Part shown: positions 18,746-28,560 of the stretch, piece by piece
Layout: each line of letters opens with the position of its first letter
Position numbering within the stretch: position 1 is the first letter of the stretch
Origin: Chloroflexota bacterium
GTDB taxonomy: Bacteria > Chloroflexota > Limnocylindria > Limnocylindrales > CSP1-4
Direction of reading: 5' to 3'
Assembly (NCBI GenBank): GCA_021787395.1
Contig: JAJYLZ010000005.1
Location: 1 to 64,000 of the forward strand
DNA length: 64,000 nucleotides
Made by a program: the position numbers and the translations under genes
Notes under the pieces: generated by a model
What the model saw: the letters and a program-made list of their open reading frames with translations, nothing else
Database searches by the model: none
What the model was told of the DNA's origin: nothing

Positions 18746-20077
18746 ATGTCCGGGATCGACTCCCAGGGTGGCCTCGGGGCCGACGGCACGGCCGCGCCCG
18801 AGGCAGCGGACCTCACCGCCGCCAAGGTTGACATCGTCCCGCCCGAGATCGTCGCCGGCTCCCTGAGCCAGTACTTCCACGCTTGGTGGGCGCGCGTGCG
18901 CGGGGGCGACGCCGGCGTGCTGCCGGTCGTCATCGCGCTCGTCGCCGTGACGGTCATCTTCACGGCCGTCAGCCCCAACCACGTGTTCCTCACGCCCGCG
19001 AACCTGGTCAACCTGTTCGACCAGAGCGCGGTGTTCATGGTCCTCGCGATCGGCGAGGGGTTCGTCCTGCTGCTGGGCGAGATCGACCTGTCGATCGGGT
19101 ACGTGGCCGCCATCGGCGGCATCGTGACGGGCCAGCTGGTCCAGCCCTCCTGGAATTGGCCGTGGCCGATCGCGATCGCTGGCGGCATCCTGGCAGGGGC
19201 CGTGATCGGGTGGCTCCAGGGCACGATCATCACCCGCCTCCGGATGCCGGCGTTCATCGTCACCCTGGCGGGCTACCTGATCTGGTTCGGGGTCATGATC
19301 CAGATCCTGGGCACCGCCGGCAGCGTCGGGGTCTCGTCGAGCGTGCTGGGCAACCAGCAGGCCCTCTACGGGATCGTCTACAGCTACATCGACCCCGCCA
19401 TCAGCTGGGTGGGGCTTGCGGTCATCGTCGTCCTGCTCGGGGGGATGATGTGGCTGCGCGACGCAGGCCGCCGGCGCAGGGGCCTCGTCGCCTCGCCGAT
19501 CGGCCTGACCGTCGCGAAGATCGCGTTCATCGCGGTCGCGGGCGTGGCCGTCGTGGCGATCTGCAACATCAACCGCGGCGTCATGCTGCCGGTCATCGGC
19601 GTGCCGTGGGTGGTGCCCCTCGTCCTCGCGGTGCTCGCCGTGTGGACGATTCTGCTGGAGCGGTCCCAGTTCGGCCGCCACATGTACGCGGTCGGCGGCA
19701 ATCCCGAGGCTGCCCGACGCGCCGGCATCAACGTGGCCCTCGTCCGCACGATGGCCTTCGTGCTGTGCGCGGGCACCTCCGGGCTGGCCGGCATCATCTA
19801 CCTGTCCCAGCAGGGCGCGATGAACACCAACATCAACGGCGGCCAGCTGGTCCTGTACGCGGTCGCCGCGGCGGTCATCGGCGGCACGAGCCTGTCGGGC
19901 GGCCGGGGCAGGGTCATCCACGGCGTGCTGGGGGGCCTGGTCATCGGCGCCATCTACAACGGGCTGTACCTGCTCGGTCTCGAGATCCAGTGGCAGCTCG
20001 TCATCACCGGCCTCGTCCTGCTCGCCGCCGTGAGCGTGGACGCCCTGTCCCGGCAGTCCTCCGGGGTGAGGGTCTGA
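18746..20077 (+). CDS. Sugar ABC transporter permease (XylH-like)
   Basis: 443 aa, many TM segments, GEGFVLLLGEIDLSIGYVAAIGG, NPEAARRAGINV. Confidence 0.92.
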   Translation: MSGIDSQGGLGADGTAAPEAADLTAAKVDIVPPEIVAGSLSQYFHAWWARVRGGDAGVLPVVIALVAVTVIFTAVSPNHVFLTPANLVNLFDQSAVFMVLAIGEGFVLLLGEIDLSIGYVAAIGGIVTGQLVQPSWNWPWPIAIAGGILAGAVIGWLQGTIITRLRMPAFIVTLAGYLIWFGVMIQILGTAGSVGVSSSVLGNQQALYGIVYSYIDPAISWVGLAVIVVLLGGMMWLRDAGRRRRGLVASPIGLTVAKIAFIAVAGVAVVAICNINRGVMLPVIGVPWVVPLVLAVLAVWTILLERSQFGRHMYAVGGNPEAARRAGINVALVRTMAFVLCAGTSGLAGIIYLSQQGAMNTNINGGQLVLYAVAAAVIGGTSLSGGRGRVIHGVLGGLVIGAIYNGLYLLGLEIQWQLVITGLVLLAAVSVDALSRQSSGVRV

Positions 20078-21258
20078 CCGCGGCCGACCCGAGTCACGGC
20101 GGCGGCAGACGGCGAAGTCTCGGGCCCAGGGTCCCCCGCGGGCGCCTGGGCCCGCTCCGTCTCGCCCTCGCCGCCGTCGTCGCGTCGGCCGTGATCGCCT
20201 GCGGTGTCGCCGCGCCAGCCTCCCCGCTCGGGGCGTCCCCGTCCGTCCAGGCCGCCCCGAGCCCGGGCGCCACGGGCGTCGCGGCGCCCGGCTGCACCGT
20301 GGGGGTCGCCTGGTTCGACTACCGGGCCGAGCAATGGGTGAAGTGGGACGAGCCGGCCATCAAGGCCGCGCTCGACGCCGGCGGCGCCGGCTACATCGCG
20401 TCCGATGCCAAGGCGTCCGCCGAAGCCCAGCGCTCCGACATCGCGTCCCTGGCGTCCGAGGGGGCGCAGGTGGTCATCATCACGTCGCCGGGGAGCGACG
20501 CCGCCCTGCGGTCGGACGTCGCCGAGGCACAGCGGTCGGGCCTCGGGATCGTCGCCTACGAGGCCCAGGCGGACCTGCCCGGTGTCGTGAGGGTCGCCTT
20601 CGACAACGTCGCGACCGGCCGCGCCCAGGCCGCTGCCCTGCTCAGGATCGCGGCTCCCGCCACACTCGCGATCATCAAGGGGGCCCAGGGCGACCCGGCC
20701 GCGGACCAGCTCCGCCAGGGCTACACCGATGCCGGCATCCCGCCCCTCGGCGCCCCGGCGGCGGCGGTCCGCGTCGTGGCTGAGGTCTCCACGCCCGACT
20801 GGGATCCGCTTGCCGCCCAGCGCGAGATGCAGCAGGTCCTGGCCGGTGGCAAGGGCGTCACGGCGGTGCTGGCCGAGAACGATGCCCTGGCCGGCGGGGT
20901 GGCTGCCGCCCTGCTCGGGACCTCGGACTCCGGCGTGATCGTCGCGGGCGCGGGCGCGGACCTGGACGGCCTCCGCCGCGTCGCCGCTGGGACGCAGGCA
21001 GTGGACACGTGGGCGGACCCGCGCAGGCTGGGAGCGGCGGCTGGGGCGGCTGCCCTCAAGCTGTGCCGGGACCGCGGTCGCCTGCCGGCCGCGAGCTCGT
21101 CGCCACTGCCCGGCGCGGTGACGACCGACGCCTCGGTCCTGCTGGAGCCCACCATCGTGACCAGGACCAGCCTCAAGGCCGTGATCGACGCGGGCTGGGT
21201 GCAGAAGAGCGACCTCTGCAGGGGCGTCCCCGCCGTCTTCGGGACGGCCTGCGGGTAA
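20074..21258 (+). CDS. Second sugar ABC substrate-binding lipoprotein; probable CTG start overlapping permease stop
   Basis: Signal RLALAAVVASAVIAC (lipobox VIAC) then GVAWFDYRAEQWVKWDEPAIKAAL...; no ATG/GTG/TTG available upstream of the signal peptide in frame. Confidence 0.75.
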   Translation: MTAADPSHGGGRRRSLGPRVPRGRLGPLRLALAAVVASAVIACGVAAPASPLGASPSVQAAPSPGATGVAAPGCTVGVAWFDYRAEQWVKWDEPAIKAALDAGGAGYIASDAKASAEAQRSDIASLASEGAQVVIITSPGSDAALRSDVAEAQRSGLGIVAYEAQADLPGVVRVAFDNVATGRAQAAALLRIAAPATLAIIKGAQGDPAADQLRQGYTDAGIPPLGAPAAAVRVVAEVSTPDWDPLAAQREMQQVLAGGKGVTAVLAENDALAGGVAAALLGTSDSGVIVAGAGADLDGLRRVAAGTQAVDTWADPRRLGAAAGAAALKLCRDRGRLPAASSSPLPGAVTTDASVLLEPTIVTRTSLKAVIDAGWVQKSDLCRGVPAVFGTACG

Positions 21259-21333
21259 GGCGCCCCAGCACACCCCGGAACACTCCGGTGGGTCGTTGCC
21301 GACCACGAGGCCCGCGCCTCCGGCAGCGACCGC

Positions 21334-22818
21334 CTACAGCCGCCGGAACGTGGGTGCGAGCGCCGGGTACAGCTCCCGGTAGCGGTCGTGGGCCGCCGCG
21401 TAGGCCGAAGCGTCGGGCCCGGGCTCTGCGACCGTCGCGGCGCGCACCAGGGCGTCCGTCGCCGCCTGCACGGTGCCGAACCATCCCGCGCCCACGGCCG
21501 CCAGGACGGCCGCGCCGTACGCGGCGCCCTCGGTCGTGGCGGGGGTGGCGATCTCCGCGCCCAGGACGTCGGCGAGGATCTGGCGCCACACCGGGCTCGC
21601 CGTGCCGCCGCCCGAGCCGAGGATCCGCTCCGGCCGGGGCATGCCGGCAGCGACCATCAGGTCGAGTCCGTCGCGCAGCCCGAACGCGACGCCCTCCATC
21701 ACGGCCCGCGTGAGGTGGCGGCGGTCGTGGGCGAGCGTGAGGCCGACGAACGCGCCGCGGGCCAGCGGGTCCGGGTGCGGGCTCCGCTCGCCCGAGAGAT
21801 AGGGCAGGAACAGCAGTCCGTCGCTGCCGGCCGGCACCTCCCCCGCCGCCGCGGCCAGATCGCCGAACGGCTCGCCCGGCGCCAGGGCGTCGCGGAACCA
21901 GCGCAGCGATCCCGCGGCCGAGAGCATGACGCTCATCAGGTGCCAGCGGCCGGGGACGGCGTGGCAGAACGCGTGGAGGCGGCCGGCGGGCTCGAACAGC
22001 GGCCGGTCGGTCGCGGCGAAGGTGACCCCGGACGTCCCGACGGACACCGCCACGCGGCCCGGCACGACCGCGCCCACGCCCACCGCGTTGGCGGCCTGGT
22101 CGCCCCCGCCCGCGACGACGGGCGTCCCCTCGCGGAGCCCCGTGGCCGCGGCCGCGGCGGCCGTCACGGCGCCCGTCACCTCCGGCCCCTCGAAGGCCGG
22201 CGGCATCCACGCCGGGTCGATCCCCAGCGCGCCGAGCACCTCCGGCGACCAGTCTCGGGCGGCCAGGTCGAACAGTGCCGTCCCCGACCCGTCCGCCTTG
22301 TCGGTCGCGCGGACGCCGGCGAGCCGCAGCCGGACGTAGTCCTTGGGCAGGAGCACGCGGGCCGCCCGGGCCCAGTTCGCGGGCTCGTGAGCGCGGACCC
22401 AGGCGAGCTTGGGCGCCGTGAAGCCGGGGAGCGCGTCGTTGCCGGTGACCTCCACCAGGCGCCTCGGCCCCACCGCGGCGCGGATCGCGTCGCACTCCGC
22501 GGCGGTCCGCTGGTCGTTCCACAGGATCGCCGGCCGGACGACCTCGTCCGCGGCGTCGAGCAGCACCAGGCCGTGCATCTGGCCCGTCAGCCCGATCGCG
22601 TCGACGTCGTCGCCCGTCCGGCCCGCCGCCGCCAGCGCCCGGGGGATGGCGTCCTGCGCGGCGGCCCACCAGAGCGCGGGGCCCTGCTCTGCCCAGCGCG
22701 GCCGCGGCTGCTCGAACCCGTACCCGGACGAGGCGACGCCGAGGACCGCGCCGCCGCCGTCGATGACGATGGCCTTGGTGGCGGTGGTGGAGACGTCGAT
22801 CCCGAGGACGACGCCCAT
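21334..22818 (-). CDS. xylB: Xylulokinase
   Basis: GIDVSTTATKAIVIDGGGAVLG, TGQMHGLVLLD, FLPYLSGERSPHPDP. Confidence 0.93.
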   Translation of the reverse strand: MGVVLGIDVSTTATKAIVIDGGGAVLGVASSGYGFEQPRPRWAEQGPALWWAAAQDAIPRALAAAGRTGDDVDAIGLTGQMHGLVLLDAADEVVRPAILWNDQRTAAECDAIRAAVGPRRLVEVTGNDALPGFTAPKLAWVRAHEPANWARAARVLLPKDYVRLRLAGVRATDKADGSGTALFDLAARDWSPEVLGALGIDPAWMPPAFEGPEVTGAVTAAAAAATGLREGTPVVAGGGDQAANAVGVGAVVPGRVAVSVGTSGVTFAATDRPLFEPAGRLHAFCHAVPGRWHLMSVMLSAAGSLRWFRDALAPGEPFGDLAAAAGEVPAGSDGLLFLPYLSGERSPHPDPLARGAFVGLTLAHDRRHLTRAVMEGVAFGLRDGLDLMVAAGMPRPERILGSGGGTASPVWRQILADVLGAEIATPATTEGAAYGAAVLAAVGAGWFGTVQAATDALVRAATVAEPGPDASAYAAAHDRYRELYPALAPTFRRL

Positions 22819-22850
22819 CGGCTCAGGCCCTCCGCTCTGCGGACCAGGCC

Positions 22851-22864
22851 CTATGGCTCCATAG
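22851..22864. promoter_or_regulatory. 6-2-6 palindrome upstream of xylB (candidate operator)
   Basis: CTATGG-CT-CCATAG. Confidence 0.4.
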
Positions 22865-22902
22865 AGCCGGGAGGCGCCCCCGGCGACCCGACCCGAGCAC
22901 GG

Positions 22903-23688
22903 TCAGCCCGCGCCGCGGTCCGAGCGGCGCAGGAACGCCACCCGGGTCCGTCCGCTTCGAGGGCCGCCCGGCACGTGGACGCGACCGGCGCGGAGCTCGA
23001 CCTCGGCGAAGCCGCCGAGGCCGCCCGTCTCGACCATCGCCGCCCAGCGGCCGTCCGGCGGCAGCGCCACGGGCAGCGCGAAGGCGAGGACGCTCCCCTC
23101 CCCGTCCGGGGCCGCCTCGCCCACGACCGTGTGCAGCCGGCCGAGCAGGGCCGCCGCCAGGTCCAGGTCGCCGGCCGCGATCGCCGCGCGGACCTCGGTG
23201 CTGCGGACCGCCCGGCCGTCCAGCTCAAACGGCGGGATGACCACGACCTCGAACCCCTGCTCCCGGCCGAGCGCGGCCAGCGATTCGGGAGTCCCGGCAC
23301 GCCCGTAGCCGAAGGCGGCGTCGGGCGTCATCAGGAAGCCCGCCAGCGGGCCTCGGGCCGCCAGGCGCGCGACGAAGGCGTCGTACGTGGTCTCGCGCAT
23401 CCGCTGGTCGAAGTGGACCACCACCACGGTCTCGACCCCGGCCGCCTCCATGCGGGCGAACCGCTCATCGGGGTCGCACAGGAGCGGCGGAGCGGAGCCC
23501 GTGATGAGCTCGTCGGGGTGGTGGTCGAAGGTCAGGACCATCGGCCGGGCGTCGCGCGCGGCCGCCTGCTCGACGAGGTTCCGGAGCAGGTACTGGTGCC
23601 CCAAGTGCAGCCCGTCGAACACCCCGACCACGATGAAGGCCGGGTGCTCGGAGGCGTGCAGGCGGTCCAGGCCTCGGGCGATCCGCAC
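22903..23688 (-). CDS. ribF: FAD synthetase (RibF family) with reduced C-terminal riboflavin kinase-like domain
   Basis: VVGVFDGLHLGHQYLLRNLVEQA ... VRSTEVRAAIAAGDLDLAAALLGR; canonical RFK GFPTANL motif absent. Confidence 0.85.
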   Translation of the reverse strand: MRIARGLDRLHASEHPAFIVVGVFDGLHLGHQYLLRNLVEQAAARDARPMVLTFDHHPDELITGSAPPLLCDPDERFARMEAAGVETVVVVHFDQRMRETTYDAFVARLAARGPLAGFLMTPDAAFGYGRAGTPESLAALGREQGFEVVVIPPFELDGRAVRSTEVRAAIAAGDLDLAAALLGRLHTVVGEAAPDGEGSVLAFALPVALPPDGRWAAMVETGGLGGFAEVELRAGRVHVPGGPRSGRTRVAFLRRSDRGAG

Positions 23689-23690
23689 GG

Positions 23691-24659
23691 TCAGGTCGAT
23701 GAGCGGGCGTGGGGGCGGCCGTCCGTGGCTGGCCTCGGGACCAGGACCTTGCCCGGGTGCAGGATGCCGTTCACGGCCCGGCAGACGGCCGCGACGCCGC
23801 CGTCGGGACCCATCGCGAGGACCAGGTCCGCGTTGCGCACGTCCAGTGGCGCCTTGGGCCCGGTCGGCAGCCCCTCGCCGAGCCGCCGGACCTCGTCCGC
23901 GGTGACCCGGGCATGCGGCAGGTCCTCGAGGCCGGCGTCCACCGGCCGCAGCACGCGCGCGATCCCGGCCGGCCCCTCGGCCGCGTGCTCGCGGAGGACG
24001 TCGTACGAGACGGCGTCGTCGAGCCGGAACCGGCCCGACTCGGTGCGCACCAGCGCCCCCAGGTACGCCCCGGTGTCCAGCCGCGCACCGAGGTCCCGGG
24101 CGAGCGCCCGGACGTACGTGCCCGCCGAGCACCGCACGTCCACCACGGCGACCGGCCGCGCCGGATCGCGGTCGTCCCACTCGAGCAGCTCGAGCCCGTG
24201 GACGACCACGTCGCGCGGCGTCAGCTCCACGTCCTCGCCGGCACGCGCCATCTGGTAGGCGCGGCGACCGCCGACCTGGACGGCGCTGTACACCGGGGGA
24301 ACCTGCCGCAGGGGCCCGGTGAGCCCCCGCAGTCCGGCCTCCACCGCGCTGCGCGACACCGGCGGCCCGTCGATCGGCGTCCGCTCGCCGTCGATGTCGT
24401 CGGTGGTGGAGGCCTCGCCGAAGCAGATCGTCGCGGTGTAGCGCTTCGGGTGGCCGAGGTGGTACTCGACCAGGCGCGTCGCCCGTCCCAGGAACACCGG
24501 CAGGACGCCGGCGGCGAACGGGTCGAGGGTGCCGCCGTGCCCCACCCGGCGCGTGCCCGACAGCCGCCGCACCAGCCCCACCACGTCGTGTGACGTCGGC
24601 CCGGACGGCTTGGCGACCACGATGATGCCGTCGAGGCCGCCCGACCGGTCTCGGCTCAC
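23691..24659 (-). CDS. truB: tRNA pseudouridine(55) synthase
   Basis: GIIVVAKPSGPTSHDVVGLVRRLSGTRRVGHGGTLDPFAAGVLPVFLGRATR. Confidence 0.96.
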   Translation of the reverse strand: MSRDRSGGLDGIIVVAKPSGPTSHDVVGLVRRLSGTRRVGHGGTLDPFAAGVLPVFLGRATRLVEYHLGHPKRYTATICFGEASTTDDIDGERTPIDGPPVSRSAVEAGLRGLTGPLRQVPPVYSAVQVGGRRAYQMARAGEDVELTPRDVVVHGLELLEWDDRDPARPVAVVDVRCSAGTYVRALARDLGARLDTGAYLGALVRTESGRFRLDDAVSYDVLREHAAEGPAGIARVLRPVDAGLEDLPHARVTADEVRRLGEGLPTGPKAPLDVRNADLVLAMGPDGGVAAVCRAVNGILHPGKVLVPRPATDGRPHARSST

Positions 24660-25690
24660 CGCCGCACCGCCGAGGCCAGGCGGTGGGCCGCGTCTCGGGT
24701 CGCTGCGGCCGCCTCGCCGAGCGGCAGCGGGATCGTCGCGCCGGCGGCCCGTGTGTGGCCGCCGCCGCCCCAGGCCGCGCACAGCGCCGTGGCATCCACC
24801 CCGCCGGGCTTGGTGCGCACCGACAGGCGCGTCGTGCCGTCCATGCCCTCCTTGAGCAGCATCGCCACCTCGGCGCTCTCCGACTGGGCGAGGAGGTCGA
24901 TGAGCCCCTCCGAGTGGGCGCCGATCGCGCCGGTCTCGACCAGGTCCACCTGGCGCAGCGTGGACCAGATGACGAGCCGGTCAGCGGTGGTCTCGAGCCG
25001 GTCCAGCACCCGGCCGAACAGCCGGAGCTGGGTGTCGGGCTTGGTGCGGTACAGGCGGCGCGAGATGTCGGACAGCGGCGCCCCGGCCCCCACGAGCCCG
25101 GCGGACACGGCCAGCGTCCGCGGCGTGGCGTTGGGGTGCGCGAAGGTGGCCGTGTCCATCACCACCCCCGCCATCAGCGCAGCTGCCAGGGCGCCCCCGC
25201 CGGCCGTGAGCGGGATGCCGAGGCGGACGGCGAGCAGCGTGACCAGCTCGCAGGTGGCTGCGGCCCCCGGGTCGACCCAGTCGGCCTCGTGGACGCCGCT
25301 GTTGCTCGCGTGGTGGTCGATGACCACGACCGGCAGGTCGGTGAACAGCTCGGGGTGCCGGGTCGCCACGTCGCCGACGCGCTCTGCGGACGCGCAGTCG
25401 GCGAGGATGAGCAGGTCGTACGCCACGCCCGGCTCGGGGTCCCGGCGGAAGCGCTCGACGCCGTCGAGGAACGAGTACAGCGGCGGCACCGGGTCGGAGC
25501 ACAGCGCGGTCGCGCGCCCCCCGAGCGCCTCCACCAGCATGCAGATCCCGATCACCGCGCCGATCGTGTCGGCGTCGGGGTTCTCGTGGCTGACGGCGAT
25601 GACCGAGCGGGCCCCGCGCAGCCGCTCCGCCAGCGCACCGGGCACCGCCTCGACGGCCAGGGCGGCCAGGTCCACGCCGTCGCCGGTCAC
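24656..25690 (-). CDS. nrnA: DHH family bifunctional oligoribonuclease/PAP phosphatase
   Basis: SHENPDADTIGAVIG, VVIDHHASNSG, GGGGHTRAAGATI. Confidence 0.93.
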   Translation of the reverse strand: MTGDGVDLAALAVEAVPGALAERLRGARSVIAVSHENPDADTIGAVIGICMLVEALGGRATALCSDPVPPLYSFLDGVERFRRDPEPGVAYDLLILADCASAERVGDVATRHPELFTDLPVVVIDHHASNSGVHEADWVDPGAAATCELVTLLAVRLGIPLTAGGGALAAALMAGVVMDTATFAHPNATPRTLAVSAGLVGAGAPLSDISRRLYRTKPDTQLRLFGRVLDRLETTADRLVIWSTLRQVDLVETGAIGAHSEGLIDLLAQSESAEVAMLLKEGMDGTTRLSVRTKPGGVDATALCAAWGGGGHTRAAGATIPLPLGEAAAATRDAAHRLASAVRR

Positions 25691-26238
25691 GACCCGGCCC
25701 CCGGCGGGCGTCGCCGCCCGGCACCGCCCGGCCCCGACCGGCCGTGACGCGGTCCGGCCGGCCGGCGGGCAGCAGGTCGGCCCCCTGGCGCCGCGTCCTC
25801 GGCGGCAGCCAGCGGATCGTCCGCGTCGCCCTCGTGGGGCAGCCGCCGCACGGGCGTCGGCAGCGACTCGTTCACCGGCTCGATGGCATCGGGCTCGACG
25901 CCGGCCTCGAGCTCGTGGAGCACGTGGAGCACCCTCGTGCCGCGCTCGGCCGAGTCGTCGAGCCGCACGTGCAGGTCGGGGATGCGCTTGATCCGCAGCC
26001 GCCGGCCGAGCTCGTGGCGGATGAACGGCATCGCGTCCGCCAGCGCGCGCAGCGTCTCGTCGCGATCGGCCTTCTGGCCGATCACGCTGACCCACACCTT
26101 GGCGTGCCGCAGGTCGGGCGACGTCTCCACGTCGGTGATGGTCGCGAACCCGATCCGCGGGTCCGCGACCTCCTTGGCGAGGAGCGCGCCGATCTCCTGG
26201 CGGAGCAGCTCGTCGACGCGGTCGGTGCGCTGGCTCAT
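25687..26238 (-). CDS. rbfA: Ribosome-binding factor A
   Basis: RVDELLRQEIGALLAKEVADPRIGFATITDVETSPDLRHAKVWVSVIG. Confidence 0.95.
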   Translation of the reverse strand: MSQRTDRVDELLRQEIGALLAKEVADPRIGFATITDVETSPDLRHAKVWVSVIGQKADRDETLRALADAMPFIRHELGRRLRIKRIPDLHVRLDDSAERGTRVLHVLHELEAGVEPDAIEPVNESLPTPVRRLPHEGDADDPLAAAEDAAPGGRPAARRPAGPRHGRSGPGGAGRRRPPGAGS

Positions 26239-26263
26239 CGGGGCGCCCTCGGAGGACGGGGGC

Positions 26264-28174
26264 TCAGGCGCCGGCCCGGCTGCGCGCCTGCTGGGTGAAG
26301 CACTCGATGACGTCCCCCTCGACGAGGTCGTTGTACCCGGCGAGGCTGATGCCGCACTCGAAGTTCTGGGCCACCTCGCGGACGTCGTCCTTGAAGCGGC
26401 GCAGGCCCTCGATCTTGTCGGTCGCGATCACCTTGCCGCCGCGCCACACGCGCGCCTGCCCGCTCCGGACGATGCGCCCGTCGGTCACGTAGCAGCCGGC
26501 GATGACCGTCGACTTGCCCACCCGGAACAGCTGGCGGACCTCGGCCCGGCCCTCCACCACCTCCACGATCTCCGGCTCGAGCATGCCCTTGAGGGCTGCG
26601 TCGATGTCGTCGGTGAGCTTGTAGATGATGTCGTACAGGCGGACGTCCACGCCCTCGGCCTCGGCGGCACGGCGGGCGGTGTCCGTGATGCCGGTGTTGA
26701 ACCCGACCACGATCGCGTTGCTGGCGGTGGCCAGCATGATGTCGTTGTCGGTGATGTCGCCGGCCGCCTCGAGCAGGACGTTGATCTTGACCTCGTCGCT
26801 GGACAGCTGCCCCAGGGCGTGGTCGATCGCGCCCAGGGAGCCCGACACGTCGGCCTTGAGGATGATCCGGAGCTCCTTGGCCTGGCCGGCCTGGATCTGC
26901 CGGTACAGGTCCTCGAGCGTCGCCCGGCCCGTGCCGCCACCCTGCGCGGCGGCGGCCGCGGCCTTGCGGGCCTCGACCTGCTCGCGCGCGACCGTCACGT
27001 CCTTCACGACCCGCAGCACGTCGCCCGCCTCGGGCACGTCCGCCAGGCCCAGCACCACCGCGGCGGACGCGGGGCCCGCCTTCGGGATGCGCTTGCCGGC
27101 CGAGTTCTCGAGCGCCTTGATCTTGCCGAACGTGTTGCCGGCCACCACAACGTCGCCGACCCGGAGCGTGCCGGTCTGGACGATCAGCGTGGCCACGGGC
27201 CCGCGGCCCTTGTCGAGGCGGGCCTCGATGACGGTGCCCACGGCGTCCCGCTTGGGGTTGGCCTTGAGCTCCTGCAGGTCGGCGACCAGCAGGATGATCT
27301 CGAGCAGCTCGTCCAGGCCGATGCGCGCCTTGGCCGACACCGGCACCAGCGGCGTGTCGCCGCCGTACTCCTCGATGACGACGCCCGCCTCGGCCAGCTC
27401 GGTCTTGAGCCGGTCGGGGTTGGCGTCCGGCTTGTCGATCTTGTTCATCGCGATGACGAGCGGGACCTTCGCCGCCTTCGCGTGGCTGATCGCCTCGAGG
27501 GTCTGGGGCATCACGCCGTCGTCGGCCGCGACCACGATGACCGCGATGTCGGTCACCTTGGCGCCGCGAGCCCGCATCGCGGTGAACGCCTCGTGCCCGG
27601 GCGTGTCGAGGAACACGACCCGCTTGCCGTCCTTGGTGGTGATCTCGGACGCGCCGATGTGCTGGGTGATGCCGCCGCGCTCGCCGGCCGCCACGGTCGT
27701 CGAGCGGATGGCGTCGAGCAGGCTGGTCTTCCCGTGGTCGACGTGGCCCATCACGGTCACGATCGGCGCCCGGGGGACGAGGTCCTTCTCGTCCTCGGCC
27801 GCCTCGTCCCACAGCTGCTCCTTGGCGGCCTCGGCGGGGGCGCCCTCGCCCTCCTCGTCCTCGGCTGCGGCGGCGGCCTGCGGCTCGGCGACCTCGAAGC
27901 CGAGCTCCTCGGCCACGAGCGACGCCGTGTCGCGGTCGATCAGCTGGTTGATCGTCGCGAAGATGCCGCTCTTGATGAGCTCCCGGATGATGTCCGCCGG
28001 GCTGACGTCGAGCAGCTCCGCCAGCTCCTTGACCGTGATCGTGGCCGGCAGCTCGATCGCGCCGCGCTCGCTCGGGTCGATCGTGGCGACGCCGCCCGGG
28101 ACGAAGCCGCCCGGCCGGCGCTGGGGCTTGCGGGGGCCGCGACGGCCGCGGGTGCCGCTCCTACTCCTGGCCAT
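26264..28174 (-). CDS. infB: Translation initiation factor IF-2
   Basis: [57 protein letters not shown]. Confidence 0.98.
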   Translation of the reverse strand: MARSRSGTRGRRGPRKPQRRPGGFVPGGVATIDPSERGAIELPATITVKELAELLDVSPADIIRELIKSGIFATINQLIDRDTASLVAEELGFEVAEPQAAAAAEDEEGEGAPAEAAKEQLWDEAAEDEKDLVPRAPIVTVMGHVDHGKTSLLDAIRSTTVAAGERGGITQHIGASEITTKDGKRVVFLDTPGHEAFTAMRARGAKVTDIAVIVVAADDGVMPQTLEAISHAKAAKVPLVIAMNKIDKPDANPDRLKTELAEAGVVIEEYGGDTPLVPVSAKARIGLDELLEIILLVADLQELKANPKRDAVGTVIEARLDKGRGPVATLIVQTGTLRVGDVVVAGNTFGKIKALENSAGKRIPKAGPASAAVVLGLADVPEAGDVLRVVKDVTVAREQVEARKAAAAAAQGGGTGRATLEDLYRQIQAGQAKELRIILKADVSGSLGAIDHALGQLSSDEVKINVLLEAAGDITDNDIMLATASNAIVVGFNTGITDTARRAAEAEGVDVRLYDIIYKLTDDIDAALKGMLEPEIVEVVEGRAEVRQLFRVGKSTVIAGCYVTDGRIVRSGQARVWRGGKVIATDKIEGLRRFKDDVREVAQNFECGISLAGYNDLVEGDVIECFTQQARSRAGA

Positions 28175-28560
28175 GGGCGCCTCCTTCGGTAGTCATGTGG
28201 TGCAGGGCCTCGGATCGCGAGCTCACGGCCCGCGGGGGTTCGGTGGTGGGGGCGGCCAGGCCGGTGGGCCCAGCCGCGATGCGGTGCTCGATCTCCGCCG
28301 GGATCTCCGTGCCCAGCGCATGCGCCAGGGCGTGACGCCGTCCGGCCAGGTCGAAGCACGCGGCGTCCCGGCACAGGTACGCGCCGCGCCCCGGCTGGCG
28401 GCCGGTCTCGTCGATGACGACGGAGCCGTCGGGCCGCCGGACGACTCGGAGCAGCTCGCGCTTGGGGCGAGGCGTGCGGCAGGCAACGCAGCTCCTCGTG
28501 GGGAGCCTGCGCGCCTCCGCGGGGCGGGGCCGACCGGCCGTCGCCGCGCTTACGACGACA
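28161..28560 (-). CDS. ylxR: YlxR family protein (DUF448); start codon not identifiable
   Basis: Manual translation: [66 protein letters not shown]; position between nusA and infB is conserved. Confidence 0.75.
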
